From the NCBI GenBank assembly GCA_001414485.1, contig LLEY01000009.1, forward strand, positions 62,001 through 126,000: a DNA stretch of 64,000 nt, written 5' to 3'. The notes below the pieces were generated by a model. It saw only the letters and a program-made list of their open reading frames with translations, was not told where the DNA came from and searched no databases. The translations under genes were made by a program, and so were the position numbers. Of the stretch, positions 35,240 through 46,895 are shown piece after piece. The stretch is from Calycina herbarum (Eukaryota > Ascomycota > Leotiomycetes > Helotiales > Pezizellaceae). Numbering within the stretch: the first letter of the stretch is position 1; the number at the start of each line of letters is the position of its first letter.

Positions 35240-38200
35240 TTTAGTAGTAGAACTTCTAAAGTTCTTCTAGGTAATAGTTAAGATTGCTTTTTAGCTTCTA
35301 AGTGTTTTCTAAGTATAGGTAATCTAACTATTTAATTAAATACTTAATCTTACCTCTAATAATCTTATAGTTAAGAATCTTTTCGACTTTATATTTAGTA
35401 TTTAGATTAACTAGTTAAATTTCTATGATTAGAGCTAGTAGTGCTCCTAGTAGTACTAGTTCGAGTAGGGATATATAGAATACTAGGTAGATGTTTATTA
35501 TCCTTAGTAGTACTAATTTATAATTTAAAGGTTCTTTAACTTATTTAATTTTAAATAGTCTAAGTTTTTTATAATCTAGTTTATTACTTAGTCTTTTTAT
35601 ATCGATATTCTTTTATACTAAGTAGACTTTATCCCTCTCTTTTAGTATTAGCTTCTAACTACGTCGTTTATTATAGTAGTACGTATTTCTTTTAGCTATA
35701 AATTGCAAATCCTTTATAAGTTCCTTATATAGCCCTTTAATTTTTAAGACGTGAATACGAGTAAGCTAGTTATCGATGGTCGTAGACAGCGGTTCTTAAT
35801 ATACTGATAATTTATACCTAAAATTAGTATAGAATAGTATAATAAGTGTTATTTCTATTACTAAACTATTATAGGTAAACTATGCTAAGAGTAGTAGTTC
35901 TACCTAGTTGTTTTACTAGTAGTTTATATAATAATAAAGGTATATTTTAACTACTTAATTCATCTGTTTATTTCCTCTATTTATTTAAGAGTAGAAAGCT
36001 ATAGAGAGCTTTCTTTTTATACCTAATTATTCTATAAGAGCGATCTAAAATTTCAAGGTAAAGAGCTTATCTTTATCTAAGAGTATTTCTTCTAGTAGTC
36101 TATATCTTAAGACTACTTCTCTAAGGAATATAAATACTAATTCCTTAGCTATACTTAACTCTATATATACTATAAGAATTATATACTTCGTAAGTCGTTC
36201 TATAATAACTAGGATCGTATTATATTTAACTCCTATTATTAAGTCTTTAGATTTTAATAGTTTAATAATAAAATCTATAGATATTGATTTCTAAGGTATC
36301 TATAGTATTAGAGTAGTATTTATCTATCTATAAGGAGTATAGTAGGAAGCCTTATTCCTAGTATAGATATTATATTCTATTATCACTTCCTTAACTATTA
36401 TAGATAACTAATTAATATAGTAGTATTATCTTATTCTCTAGAGGGTTCTACGAATTCCTTAGTAACTATAAGCGGGTATAGTATAGTATTCTTATATAAA
36501 CTCTTTTATATATAAGCTAGGAACCTATAATTTCCCTTTTATATATTAATTATAACCTTTATATATATTCTAAATCTTATTTATCTAGATGTTATTTATT
36601 ACTACTATCTTATATATAGTAGGTACTAAGTCTTTATTCTTAAGAGTTTTTAAGATTATAATCTTCTTATACTTCTTATTTCTCTTATATCCGGGTTTCT
36701 AGCTAAGAGTATTAGCTTAAGTATTTAACATTTCTTTTATATATTAAATAATAATATTAAATCCTTTTAATATTTCTAACTATTTAGCTAATTATCTTAT
36801 TATAAGTTCCTTAGTTATTATAAATGTCTTAAGGTTCTTATAGTTAGATAAAACTATAACTAGGTATTTTACTAACTATAAATAAATTCTCTAGTATTCT
36901 AAAGCTAATACTATAGTAAGTAGTTCCTTGTCGAAGATACTATAGTTTTATTATACTAGGTTAAATATTTTTTAAATAATATATAATAGGTATAAGTTTT
37001 CTCTTATTATTTAGTTATAGATAAATTATACCTACTGCTATATCTAAGGCGTCTATTTCGATTATACTAGGTTTATCTATATTAAAATTATATAGAATAG
37101 GTTCTTTTATAAACCTTGCTTTAATTTTCTAAAAAGTATTCTCTATCTATTTATTCTATATAAACTTAATAGCTTTCTTAACTAGTACTAATATTAGTTT
37201 AGTAATCTTTATATAGTCTTATATAAATAGATAGTAAAAGTTTATAAATCTAAGAAAGGACTATATATCTTTTATATTCTTTAGTAATTTCTAATTTAAG
37301 ATGTCTTAGATCTTTATTAGATCTATTTTCATTTTTCCTAGGCTAAATACCTATCCTAGGAAAAGTGTCTAAGTTACTCTAAACTTATATTTTAAGAGTT
37401 TTAACTAAGAGTTTACTTTTATAAGTTATTATAAAACTTCTTTAATATATTCTTTATATTCTTCTTCTTTTTCTAAGAAGATTAGGATATTATTTAGGTA
37501 ATAAATTACTATTACTCTTAGAAGATCTTTTAAAATATTATTATTTTATCTCTAATATATAGCTAGTATATTATATAGTCTAAATAGTATAACTATATAT
37601 TTGTAAAGGCCTAATAGTAAGGTAAATACTATCTTCTATTCGTCTCTGACTTTTATTTATATAAGTTTATAGACGTTTTATTAATCTAGTTTTATAAATT
37701 ATACTACCTTACCTAACTTATCTTATAAGTATTAGCTAGGTGGTAATAGATAAGCGTCCTTAACTATAACGTAATTTACTTCTTAATAATTAATATATAC
37801 TCTCTTATCTAGGTTGTCTTTCTTCTTAATAATAAGTATGTTTAAGGTAATTAGTAACTTAGATCTTCTAATATATCTCTTCTTAATACCTTCCTTTATA
37901 TAACTTTCTATTCTCTATAGGCTTTTCTAGTTATATAACCGAAGCTTCTATTTTAAGAGGTAATAACCCTCTTTTAATTTAATCTTATAATCCTATAAGC
38001 AATGTTCTAGTAAAGCTTATAAGTCTTCTAGGTTTTCGAATAAAGCCTTAAATTCTCTATACTATATAGGTATTTCGTTATTAGCTTTCTTACTAACCTG
38101 TGAAGGACCTTAGGTAAGGTGTTCTAGTACTTTAGAAGAGGTAGTACTAACCTTATTCTAGCTTTAAAGTTATAAATATAAACCCTTATATTTATATTAA

Positions 38201-40950
38201 CTAAAAGTTATCCTCCTAGCTTTCTAGTCGATTTCTAGATTATATTCCTAAATCTATAGTATACTAAGTATTACTTCCTTACTTCCTATTTTAATAATAT
38301 CGAATTATATATCTAAGTAGTATTCTTCGATATTAATTTTCATTAGAATAGTTTACTAATTAATAATCCTATTTTAATATATAACGTCTATTCTATTAAC
38401 TACTCCTAAATAATATAGTCTTATTTCTTTAATTAAGATGTTTAGCTTCTCTTAAGCTGTTAGGGAAATAAAATTACCTAGTACTTCTAAGTCTATTATA
38501 ACTTATAACTTTTTCCCTTTTATTTCTATAGTTATTACTAACTGTTTTTCTTTTAAAGTAGCGTCTAACTTTGCTTTAATATATTAGACTTTAAAAGATC
38601 GATTTTCTTAATTATACTTCTTTCTCTCTCTATTCTTATACTATAGAAAGAATCTTACTCTTTCTTTATTAGCATATACTACCTTATATACTAATCTATA
38701 TTCTACGATTCTTATAGTTTTAGGAATTTCCTTTATAAATTACTTTAGTATTTATCTATAGTTATATTAGATCTATTTATAATTAGTTTCTAAAATAGCT
38801 TCTATAAACTATAGTTCTCTTATATATAGATAATCTAAAGTAGCCTCTAGTATACTTATCTCTAGTTTTATATAGTAAACTTTAAATATATAATCTCTTG
38901 AATTCTTTTCTTTAATAGCTCTAATCTAGGACTAAGGAAAGAATACTACTTCTTCTTTATCTGATAATACTACTTCGTATATCTGATAATATTCTACTAT
39001 TCTAGTAAGCTCTAGTAACATTCCTTTAAATCGTTTCTATAATAACTAATCTAAAGTCGGACTTAGTTTATATTATATTTATTATACTATTATTTCCTAA
39101 ACTGTTTCTATAAACTATAGTTCTCCTACTAATAGATAGTATTATTCCTCTAGTTCTGTCTTAGCTTACTTAGTTATATTAAGCTCCCTTTGCTTCTAGA
39201 ATAATATACTAAATAGTTATTATAAGTTATATTTTCTAAATACTAACTAATCTTTTTTAATTAATATAACTATAATATATTACTTAAATTCCTTTAGTAT
39301 AATATCTTTAGATAGTGTTCTAAGGAAAGGGGTTTTAATTCGTCTCTTAAATCCTATTAGAACTTGCTACGTCTATATACTAATCTTATCCGACATATTA
39401 TATATCTTTTATATATCCCCTACTTTAGAGTAGCTAGGTTTTTTAATTAGTTAACGTTCCTGTTCTAGTTCCTTCTCTTTAATAGTTTTCTATCTAGTAA
39501 TTAGGCTAACTAGAGTTATTATTTTAGGGTTATTACTTATAACTATATATGTTATTAAGATAGTTAGGTTAATCCCTTGTATTATATAAGGACTCTAGAA
39601 GTCTAGTTTCTAGTTATTAATATATATCTATCGATTTCCTTATTTAAAGGTTCTAAGGAAAGCCTAAGTTTCTCTAACTTCGGGGTCTTTATTCTTTATT
39701 TCTTCTTTAGAAGATGAATCCGATGTCTCCGAAGAACTAGTCGATAGTAGTAATTCGTATTCTACTTAAAAAGGTTACTTAGATTCTATTACTAATTATA
39801 TATTATAATATTCTTTAAGAAGTGGATCTCTATTATTATTAGTGTTTTATATACTACTGATTCCTATGTTATTTTTAATCTAGGTTCTATATCCTCGTAC
39901 TTCGAGCTCCTTATCTATAAGTTTAATATAATTAGTTAAAGCTACCTATTATTAAATAGTAGTATTAATTTGTTTCTTTCTCTTAGAGTCTTTCTTCTTA
40001 CTATACTTATTTACTTTATAACTTAGAAGGCTATAGTTATAATATAAGTTCTACTTACGTTGATAATTTTACTCTTCTTAGAAAAGTCCTCCTTTCTTTA
40101 GAAAGGTTTTCTTTTATATAGCGTTTGCCTCTTTACTATACTTGTTAGTATAAGAGTGCTTCTACTTTTCTAACTCTTTACTCTTTTCCCTATATCTAGG
40201 GTTACTCTTCTTAAATTTATATAAGCGGTTGTCTAACTAGACGACCTCTTTAATTATACCTATAATAGTTAAGAACTATATATTCTACTTAGCTATTTCC
40301 TTATAGATATGTATCTTTAATCCTCTATAGAAGAGTTCTATAAGAGTAATCGTGTTCTATCTCGACTTCGTTCTATAACGTTGAAATTCATTAGCGTAAT
40401 CTATTACTAATCTAGTCTAGTATAATTCTAAAAGCTTATATATAGCTGTTTAGATTATATCAAAGTCTTTGAAGACTTTTCTAATAGTTGTCTTAAATCC
40501 TCTCTAAGATTTAAATATAATCTTAGTTAATTCTATCTTTCTGTCTTTATTCTTATTTTTAAAGAAGTCCTCTAAGTATAGCTAGGCCTATTCTAATACT
40601 GATCTCCTAAGGTAGGAAATAGCAAAGATAGTATATAAGTTATAATTGTCTTTAAACTTATTAGAATTAAAGTTAAAGTAGATGTCTATTTAAAGAAGGA
40701 ATAAGTTAAGTTTCTTTCGCTTCCTATAATACGTATCTAGTATCTTAACTTTAATAGACTTAAGTGCTTCGACCTTATAGAGCTTAGGGGCGTCCGTTAT
40801 ACTAATATTATCGTCGTTCCTAGTTAACTATATACCGGCAGGTGTCCTTCCGGTTATACTTCTAGATGTTCTTACGACGTTAACTCGACTAGTATTCAAG
40901 CTAGCTACTGCGGTAGGAGTTACTAGGGCTATGGCGACTGAACTTCTAAG
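35240..40950 (-). pseudogene. A2 gag-pol with chromodomain, RIP-damaged
   Basis: This is the minus-strand counterpart of the A1 coding region: gag with a zinc knuckle near 40020-40080, the YLDD-type reverse-transcriptase box near 37480-37510, then RNase H, integrase, and a chromodomain near 35260-35350. RIP stops occur throughout. Confidence 0.78.
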
Positions 40951-40963
40951 TAGGTGCTTAAAG

Positions 40964-41426
40964 TATAACGAAACTTAAACGAACTAAACAAAGATGACTA
41001 AGTCTCGAAGGTTAGTATATAGGTAAGAAGTATAGATACGCTAGGTTGTTTACTTAGAAGTGAACTCGTTACTTATATTAAAGATATTAAATAAGATAAT
41101 AAGATTAATAACTAAAGTTGAGTACGAAGCTCTTATCTAATAGCAGACGTGCTAGTCCTATATAGAACCTTCGTTCCTAAGTACGTCGCTTATATCGCTT
41201 ACGTCGCTTACGTCGCTCGCGATTAAGGCGATCAGAGCGATATAGGCGATTACGTTATATAACCCTACGTAACTTCTAACATTACTACAATAGTGAGATC
41301 CTGAAATCTCTAATATCTTCTATATTACTGATTTCCTCCTATATTACTTTCCTTTCCCGGATATTATATCTTATCTTATTAGAACGCCGTCTGAACTACT
41401 TACCACGTATACTGTGATTCGTGATA
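40964..41426 (-). repeat. 5' LTR of A2
   Basis: 463 bp. The tandem module appears as TCGCTTACG and TCGCTCGCG units at 41187-41250. Differences from the 3' LTR are mainly transitions. Confidence 0.9.
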
Positions 41427-41431
41427 ATATT

Positions 41432-44400
41432 CTATAAGAACGCTATTTATATACCTCTAGTACGTAGTAGGACCGTTAGTTAAGCTAAAAGGCAACACCT
41501 TATATTTAAACGTACTATAACAGGTTCAAAAGATTATAAGTTCTTCTAACTCTAGTTCTATACGTATATAGTTAAAAGCTTAATAAATGTCAAGCTTTAT
41601 AAGGATTTTAGTACTAGTAATTTATATAAGAGTTTCGTCGATTAGCGGAAGAGAGTGCTAGTCCTTATAAGTAAGGTTATTAAGTTTCTAATAGTCGATA
41701 TAGAGCTGTAAGCTTCCGTTAGGCTTCTTTATAAACAGTACTAGAGAGGCGAAAAGGGCGTAGCTAGGAATAATAAACCCTTTATTAAGGTTATTAAAGA
41801 TATACTACTTTATAGCTAGAAGTTCCTTAGTCGTTATTCTATATAATAAGCTATATAATAGAGTATTCAGACCTGTAAGTTCGATCTAGTAGTCGACTTA
41901 GTTTTATAGTAGAGGAAGCTCGTCTAAAGCTCTCTTTAAAAAGACATTCTTAAAGTCTATATATTCCTAGTAAACGTTCTATTCTACTAGTTGTTTATCT
42001 AAAGCGTAATCTACTAAAGAGAGCTTTATACGTAACCTGTTTATAAGAATATAGTCGATCTCTTATAAGCTAGTAAAGAAGACTTTATTATTATGTTTTT
42101 AAAGGTTAAGTTTAAAAGCAGTAGCTCTAATATAATAGATATTAATAGCGAAGTCTTCTATAGGTTTACAGATGTCCGTAAGTGAGCTTATAGCTACTTT
42201 ATAGTCTATAACTAAACGTTTTCCTAAAGAGGATCGACAACGTTGTTAGTAGTTAGGAATAAGAACTTATATTCTATTCTAGGTAGAGATAAGGTCTTAT
42301 TAAAAGCTTTCGTCTAGAATTTCCTCAAGAGTGACTAGTAGCAGGGTTTAGCGCTAGCTTTAAGGTAATATCGAATAGATTAATATAAGTTCCTCTGTAG
42401 TATTCTAGTAGAGGTCGCGGTTCTCTATATCCTCTTAAGCTTAGAGGTCTAGTAAGGAGATAGTTATCGATTCCCTAGTAATAAGTACTAAGTAATTAAA
42501 TCAACGAACTAGGGAAAGGGATTCTAGCTACTTAATCTTATAACTACAGACTACTAACTTTATATTTACGTTTATAAGCTATTAATAGCTAATAATAATA
42601 TTATGTTCGTTAATATTAGTAATTAGAAAGAGCGTATTAGTAAACTATCGTCTGTCGATACTTAGTATTAAGCGAATAACATAAGTAATCGCTAGTTCTT
42701 TATATCTATTAAACTCTATAATTAATATTATATATAACAGCTTTTCTATAGCCTATCTATAATATTAACTTAACTAGTTAGCTAAAGCTATGTTAATAAA
42801 TAGCTATTTATTCGCTCTAGTATTAATAAGTCTAGTAGTATTAAAAGTATATCTATTCTTAATTAAAGTATATATAGTTATAAAAGCCTTTCCGCCTATT
42901 ATACGACTTAGATTAAAAGGTTAAGATCTAAGTTTATTTTACTCTAAAGAAGAGACTTACTTTAAAGCTGTTCTTTTTCTAAGTTCTTATAAACAAGTTC
43001 CTCGTTAACTAATTCTTCTTTAGACGCTTATAGTCTGTAGAAGTCCGTAAGCGAGTTTTCAGCGTCTTCTAATAGCTTAATAGCTGTAGAGGGTTTTCAA
43101 GGAAGAGAGTACTTACTAGTATAGTACCTAGGTTTATTATAATTATAATAGATAATATCTACTACATCCTAGATAGGAGTCGTACTCTTACGAGTAAGCA
43201 AAGGAGTCTTATAGTCCGTAACTAGAGAGTAACGGACCGGGCTTTAGGTTAGCGAATAACTAATAGTAGTACGTAGAGCTAGAAGTTAGTAAGTTAATCC
43301 GTAGCCGGTAGAGAAACGTCTTATAGGTGGACAGCAGTTATAACGAGCTATAAGGCGTTCCTTAATAGTTACCCCGTCTTAATAGACAGAGTAACAGCGG
43401 TTATATAACTAGTTAAAGGTTGCTAGAGTAATTTAGACTAGCGAGATACTTACTTAGAGAGCTAGCGTAAGCTTCTGGTATAAATCTTCAGACTACTTAC
43501 TTAATAAGATATAAGCCTTAGTTGTAAGGCTTAAGAAGGTTACTTTAAACATAGTAAAAGTCTCGTCCTCTTATATTAAGAGTTTATAAAAGACCTTACA
43601 GGCCTCTATAGCTTCGTTACTATCTACGAACAAGGTATCTAGATATATAAGTATATCTATAACGTCTATAAATAAGATAGAGGAACTAAAATCTATCTAT
43701 AGTTCCAGGTACTCTTATACTACGCCGAAAGTAGCTATAAAGACGAAGGTAAGTTTATCTTATTCGTCTTCGAAGAGGTTCTTTCTTATTTTACTAGCTA
43801 GAATAATCTACTAGGCCTTATATAATAGAGAGATACTATTCTTAAGTTTCTTACTATCTTAGAACTTATAAGCAGAATTATTAGAACTAAATCGAGAACG
43901 AGAGGAGTCGGTAGTAGCTTCTTAGAGAGCTTACGTATACTCGCAGCTTAGGAGAGGGTTATTAAAGTAGTTTATAAGCAATAGAGTTTAGTAGAGTTAT
44001 ATATATAAAGAGAGGATTTCAGCTTATAAACAAACGTTTTCGTCTGTAGAAGGCTCGCTTATCGTAGAGGAGGTAGACGAGAGAGAGGCGACTCTAGAAG
44101 TATTATCTAGTTATTAAGGCTCGGTTTAAGATAAGCTAGTAGGTGTCTTCTCTTTTCTACCACGACTACTTCGAGTATCGGCTATTATATTATTAGAAAG
44201 AAAGGAGGAGAAGATAGAGAAAGGTTATAAAAAAGGTTATATAAGCTATTACAGCTATGTCTTTCGAAGAGATAAGTCGTTATAAACGCAGAGATACTCG
44301 AGAGATCCGTTTATAAGAAGAGAGGCTATTATAGATAGAGAAGAAGAGTTGTAATTATACTATTATAAGTATAAGATCTTCTAGCTATTATAAGTATAGA

Positions 44401-44457
44401 ATCTAGTCGATATTATAATCCTTTATAGAGAGTAAAAAGGGTTAAGCTTTAAATAAT
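41432..44457 (-). pseudogene. Gypsy-B gag and N-terminal pol, RIP-damaged
   Basis: This is the first half of Gypsy-B, read leftward from the right LTR. Reverse-transcriptase text such as a LPLI...KILIKLDI block is recognisable near 41560-41700. It joins the segment at 34106 once A2 and one ATATT are removed. No open frame survives. Confidence 0.7.
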
Positions 44458-44691
44458 ATTATAATCTATATCTAAAGACAAAGGTATAAGAGTATATATA
44501 TATATATATTTAAGAATTTAAAGCTATAGTTCTAAGAACAAAGGAATACGGAATATATACTCTACGAAAAAAGAGGTATTTCTACTAACTATAAAGAGTC
44601 TTTAATCTCGTTATAAATCCGTCCAAGCGTTGCGGCTCTGACGGTCACGTGTAGGACCGAGAATCACGTGCTACGGACCAGCGCCGTAACA
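44458..44691 (-). repeat. 5' LTR of Gypsy-B (minus orientation)
   Basis: 234 bp. The inner 165 bases (44458-44622) differ from the left LTR almost only by C-to-T and G-to-A changes (TGTTACGATCC has become TATTATAATCT). The outer 60 bases (44630-44691) are nearly identical to the left LTR. The RIP border is therefore abrupt inside this LTR. Confidence 0.85.
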
Positions 44692-44696
44692 GGTTA

Positions 44697-46400
44697 TAAG
44701 GAGTCTAAGAGACCTAAGAGTCAGCGTCGGCAGAGAGGTGTTACGAATCACGTTATACGTGGTAAGTAAGTCTAGACGGCGCTCTGATAGGATAAGGTAC
44801 GATATCTAGGAAATGGAAGGTAACACAGGAGGGAATCAGTAATGCGAAGGCATTTAGGTATTCCAGGATCTCACTGTTGAATGACCGTTGGAGGTCACGT
44901 GATGGATCCTATTGGATCCCATGGGGGATCTAAAAGGATCCAGGGATCCAGATGGCACGAACGGTTCTATATGTACTAGCACGTCTGCCACCTAGATAGG
45001 AGCTTCGTGCTCAACTTTAGTTATTAATCTTATTATCTTGTTTGATATCTTTGATACAAGTAACGAGTTCACTTCCAAGTGAACAACCTATCGCGTCTGT
45101 ACTTCTTACTTGTATACCAACCATCGAGACTTAGTTACCTTTGTTTAGTTTGTTTGAGTTTCGTTACAAGAGGGGCCTAGTAGAGGTCGGTGTCTATAAC
45201 TTTATATTAAGCTTTGAAATTATAGCTTGTAGATTAAAAGGTACTAAGCCAGCTCTGCGGAATCTAGCTTAAGCGTTTTAGACTATTATTGATTTTATAT
45301 ACGCTACTTTAAAAGCGAGAAAGAACTCGACCTTTATAATATAGTTAATATAAGCTTTAATAAAAGTCTTAATTTGTTAACTATATACCTGTTTTAAGGT
45401 ACTAAAACACCTAATATCGAGTAGCTAGGTTAAATAAGAAGAGTAAGAAGGTAGTCTAAGAGTAATAATATTATATACTTTATAGTACTCTTAGAATTCA
45501 GCTGATTTATAACTCTTATACCTATTAAGAATAAGTATTCGATATAGACTCTTTACTTAAGTAGAAGTATACTTATTAAAGTACTTAAGCTATTCTAGAC
45601 CTGTCTTATTATTTATCTAGTTATTACTTATTAGTTTAATAACCTAGTTATATAGAAGGCCGCCCTTAGTATACTAATTTATAAGATAATTCTTCTCTTA
45701 AACTACTAAAAATAGAGGAATACTTCTATCTTCGCTATTAATATAAGTAATTATAGTAGCCTATTCTCGATTATCTAGCTAAACTATCTTACCTCTGCTA
45801 TGTCGATCTACGTGTATAATAACTATAGAAGGAGTAATCATACCTATTATAAAGCCGGTCTTGTTAAAATTCTAAAAATTATAGTCTAGAATACTATATT
45901 TTACTCTTATATTCTCTACTAGTTGAAACTATATATTAATAAGCTTAGGATCTTCGTATAAGGCTCTTTAAAAGTCGTAAACGCGATTAAAACACGTCTT
46001 TAAGGTTAGTTGTCGTTATATAAATCGATGTACCTAGAGCTTCCTAACACGTCTCCTCTTCTACGATTTAAGAATATAATTCGCTATATCTTCTATACTA
46101 GCAAGCTAGGGCGCAAACCCTCTAGTATCCAAATCAAGTATATATCGAATAATAACATCCTCCTCTAACTTAGTTAATTTAAGTGATTTAGGCCGGTATT
46201 CGCTATAAGGAGATATGTTGTTTATTCGATTACAGAGTGTGTTTTCGATAATATTATAGAGTTTAGTAGCGCGTCTACGACTTATTTTTTTTGTAGATCG
46301 AATAGCTTCTATTACTATATTAATTCGTGCTTCTTAATCTTAAGTTAGTATTGTTGTTATAGAGAAAACGTGTATTAAAGTAATAAGGTAGGAAAATAAG
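44697..46400 (-). pseudogene. pogo-like transposase, N-terminal and catalytic part, RIP-damaged
   Basis: Read on the minus strand from about 46350. An HTH region (EARINIVIEAIR, SRRRATKLY) is followed by a CENP-B/DDE_1 domain with TRGFAP, NFNKTGFIIG, PSYSSYL and the LVPFN-type C-terminal motif. Many codons are TAA/TAG where the family has Gln, as RIP produces. The family-A solo LTR (44739-45168) interrupts it near the end of the catalytic domain, and Gypsy-B interrupts it again at 44692-44696. The rest of the gene continues at 22852. It cannot encode an active protein. Confidence 0.78.
44739..45168 (+). mobile_element. solo LTR of a family-A Gypsy subfamily, perfect TSD
   Basis: 430 bp, TGTTACGAATC...GTTTCGTTACA, flanked by AGAGG at 44734-44738 and 45169-45173. 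Its ends match the A1/A2 LTRs. The middle module has about five GGATC/GGATCC units (44904-44954). It shows almost no RIP, although it sits in a RIP-altered pogo transposase. It arose by LTR-LTR recombination of a full element. Confidence 0.93.
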
Positions 46401-46691
46401 GAAAAGTACGCGGTATACTAATATACGCGGCGTACTAATAAACCACGTTATATAAGCATTTATAAGGGTTGTAAAGCTAATAACTAGTAATATTACTAAT
46501 TATATATAAGAATATTATATATTTATTAATATATAATTAATAACTAATTTATAAAGACTATAATTAAAGAAGTTACGTAGTAAATAAAGGACTCAGGAGC
46601 TCTCGCTTAAGCGCCCGGCGTCCCGGAACGCTACTCCGACATTACTCCGAGCCTACGGGCCGGTCTCCGATACCCTCGGGCCGGTCACGTG

Positions 46692-46895
46692 TATATATTA
46701 TTCAATTAATCAATTATTAATCTGATTAGTATGATTAGATTAGATTAGATTTTGATTAACACTTAAAAACCCTTTATTAGATTAGATTAATAGCTATTAA
46801 TCTAATCTAATTTAATCATTTCCCACACTGGTTGAATCACAAGGTAATTAATTTTGAGGCAGAGAAGTAATTGATTCATTTTAAGCTAGTAAATA
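46692..46895. repeat. GATTA/TAATC hairpin region beside the island
   Basis: Repeats of GATTA (46719-46760) and TAATC (46782-46822) face each other across a short ACTTAAAAACCC loop, forming a long imperfect stem just outside the right end of the pogo-like element. It resembles but is not the TTAGGG telomere repeat. Confidence 0.65.

Larger units (their letters stand above)
34112..41426 (-). mobile_element. Ty3/Gypsy chromovirus A2, 7315 bp, RIP-degraded, carries an antisense ORF
   Basis: Minus orientation. LTRs of 463 bp lie at 34112-34574 (3') and 40964-41426 (5'). A perfect TSD ATATT flanks it (34107-34111 and 41427-41431). It is inserted in the reverse-transcriptase region of Gypsy-B. The internal order is the reverse of A1. 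The 3' end between the chromodomain and the LTR is about 180 bp longer than in A1 and carries an antisense ORF. Confidence 0.93.
22853..44691 (-). mobile_element. Ty3/Gypsy retrotransposon B, 6.05 kb without its insertions
   Basis: The element is bounded by LTRs at 22853-24392 (holding Tc1) and 44458-44691. TSDs are GGTTG (22848-22852) and GGTTA (44692-44696), which differ by one RIP-type G-to-A change. Orientation is minus. A purine tract (AAAAGGGGGGG on the minus strand, 24395-24411) abuts the left LTR, as expected upstream of a 3' LTR. The internal region is split by A1 (24741-31905) and A2 (34112-41426). Subtracting A1, A2, Tc1 and their TSDs leaves about 6048 bp. Confidence 0.88.
22141..46691 (-). 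mobile_element. pogo/Fot1-like DNA transposon, host of the nested transposons of island 1
   Basis: The left part (22141-22852) and right part (44697-46691) belong to one element. Their ends are long inverted repeats of about 220-250 bp. Shared words on opposite strands include ACGTGGTTTAT, GTAACTTCTTTAAT, GCCGCGYATAT and CGTCGGAGT. TA dinucleotides flank the inferred ends (22139-22140 and 46692-46693). Subtracting the Gypsy-B insertion (21839 bp plus 5-bp TSD) and the solo LTR (430 plus 5) leaves 2272 bp, the usual size of an autonomous pogo/Fot1 element. The exact outer ends are uncertain by some bases. Confidence 0.8.

Noticed and set aside
46725..46822. Telomere-like repeat (TTAGATTAG)
   Set aside because: The unit is GATTA, not TTAGGG. 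It forms a hairpin and has genes on its right side, so it is not a chromosome end.
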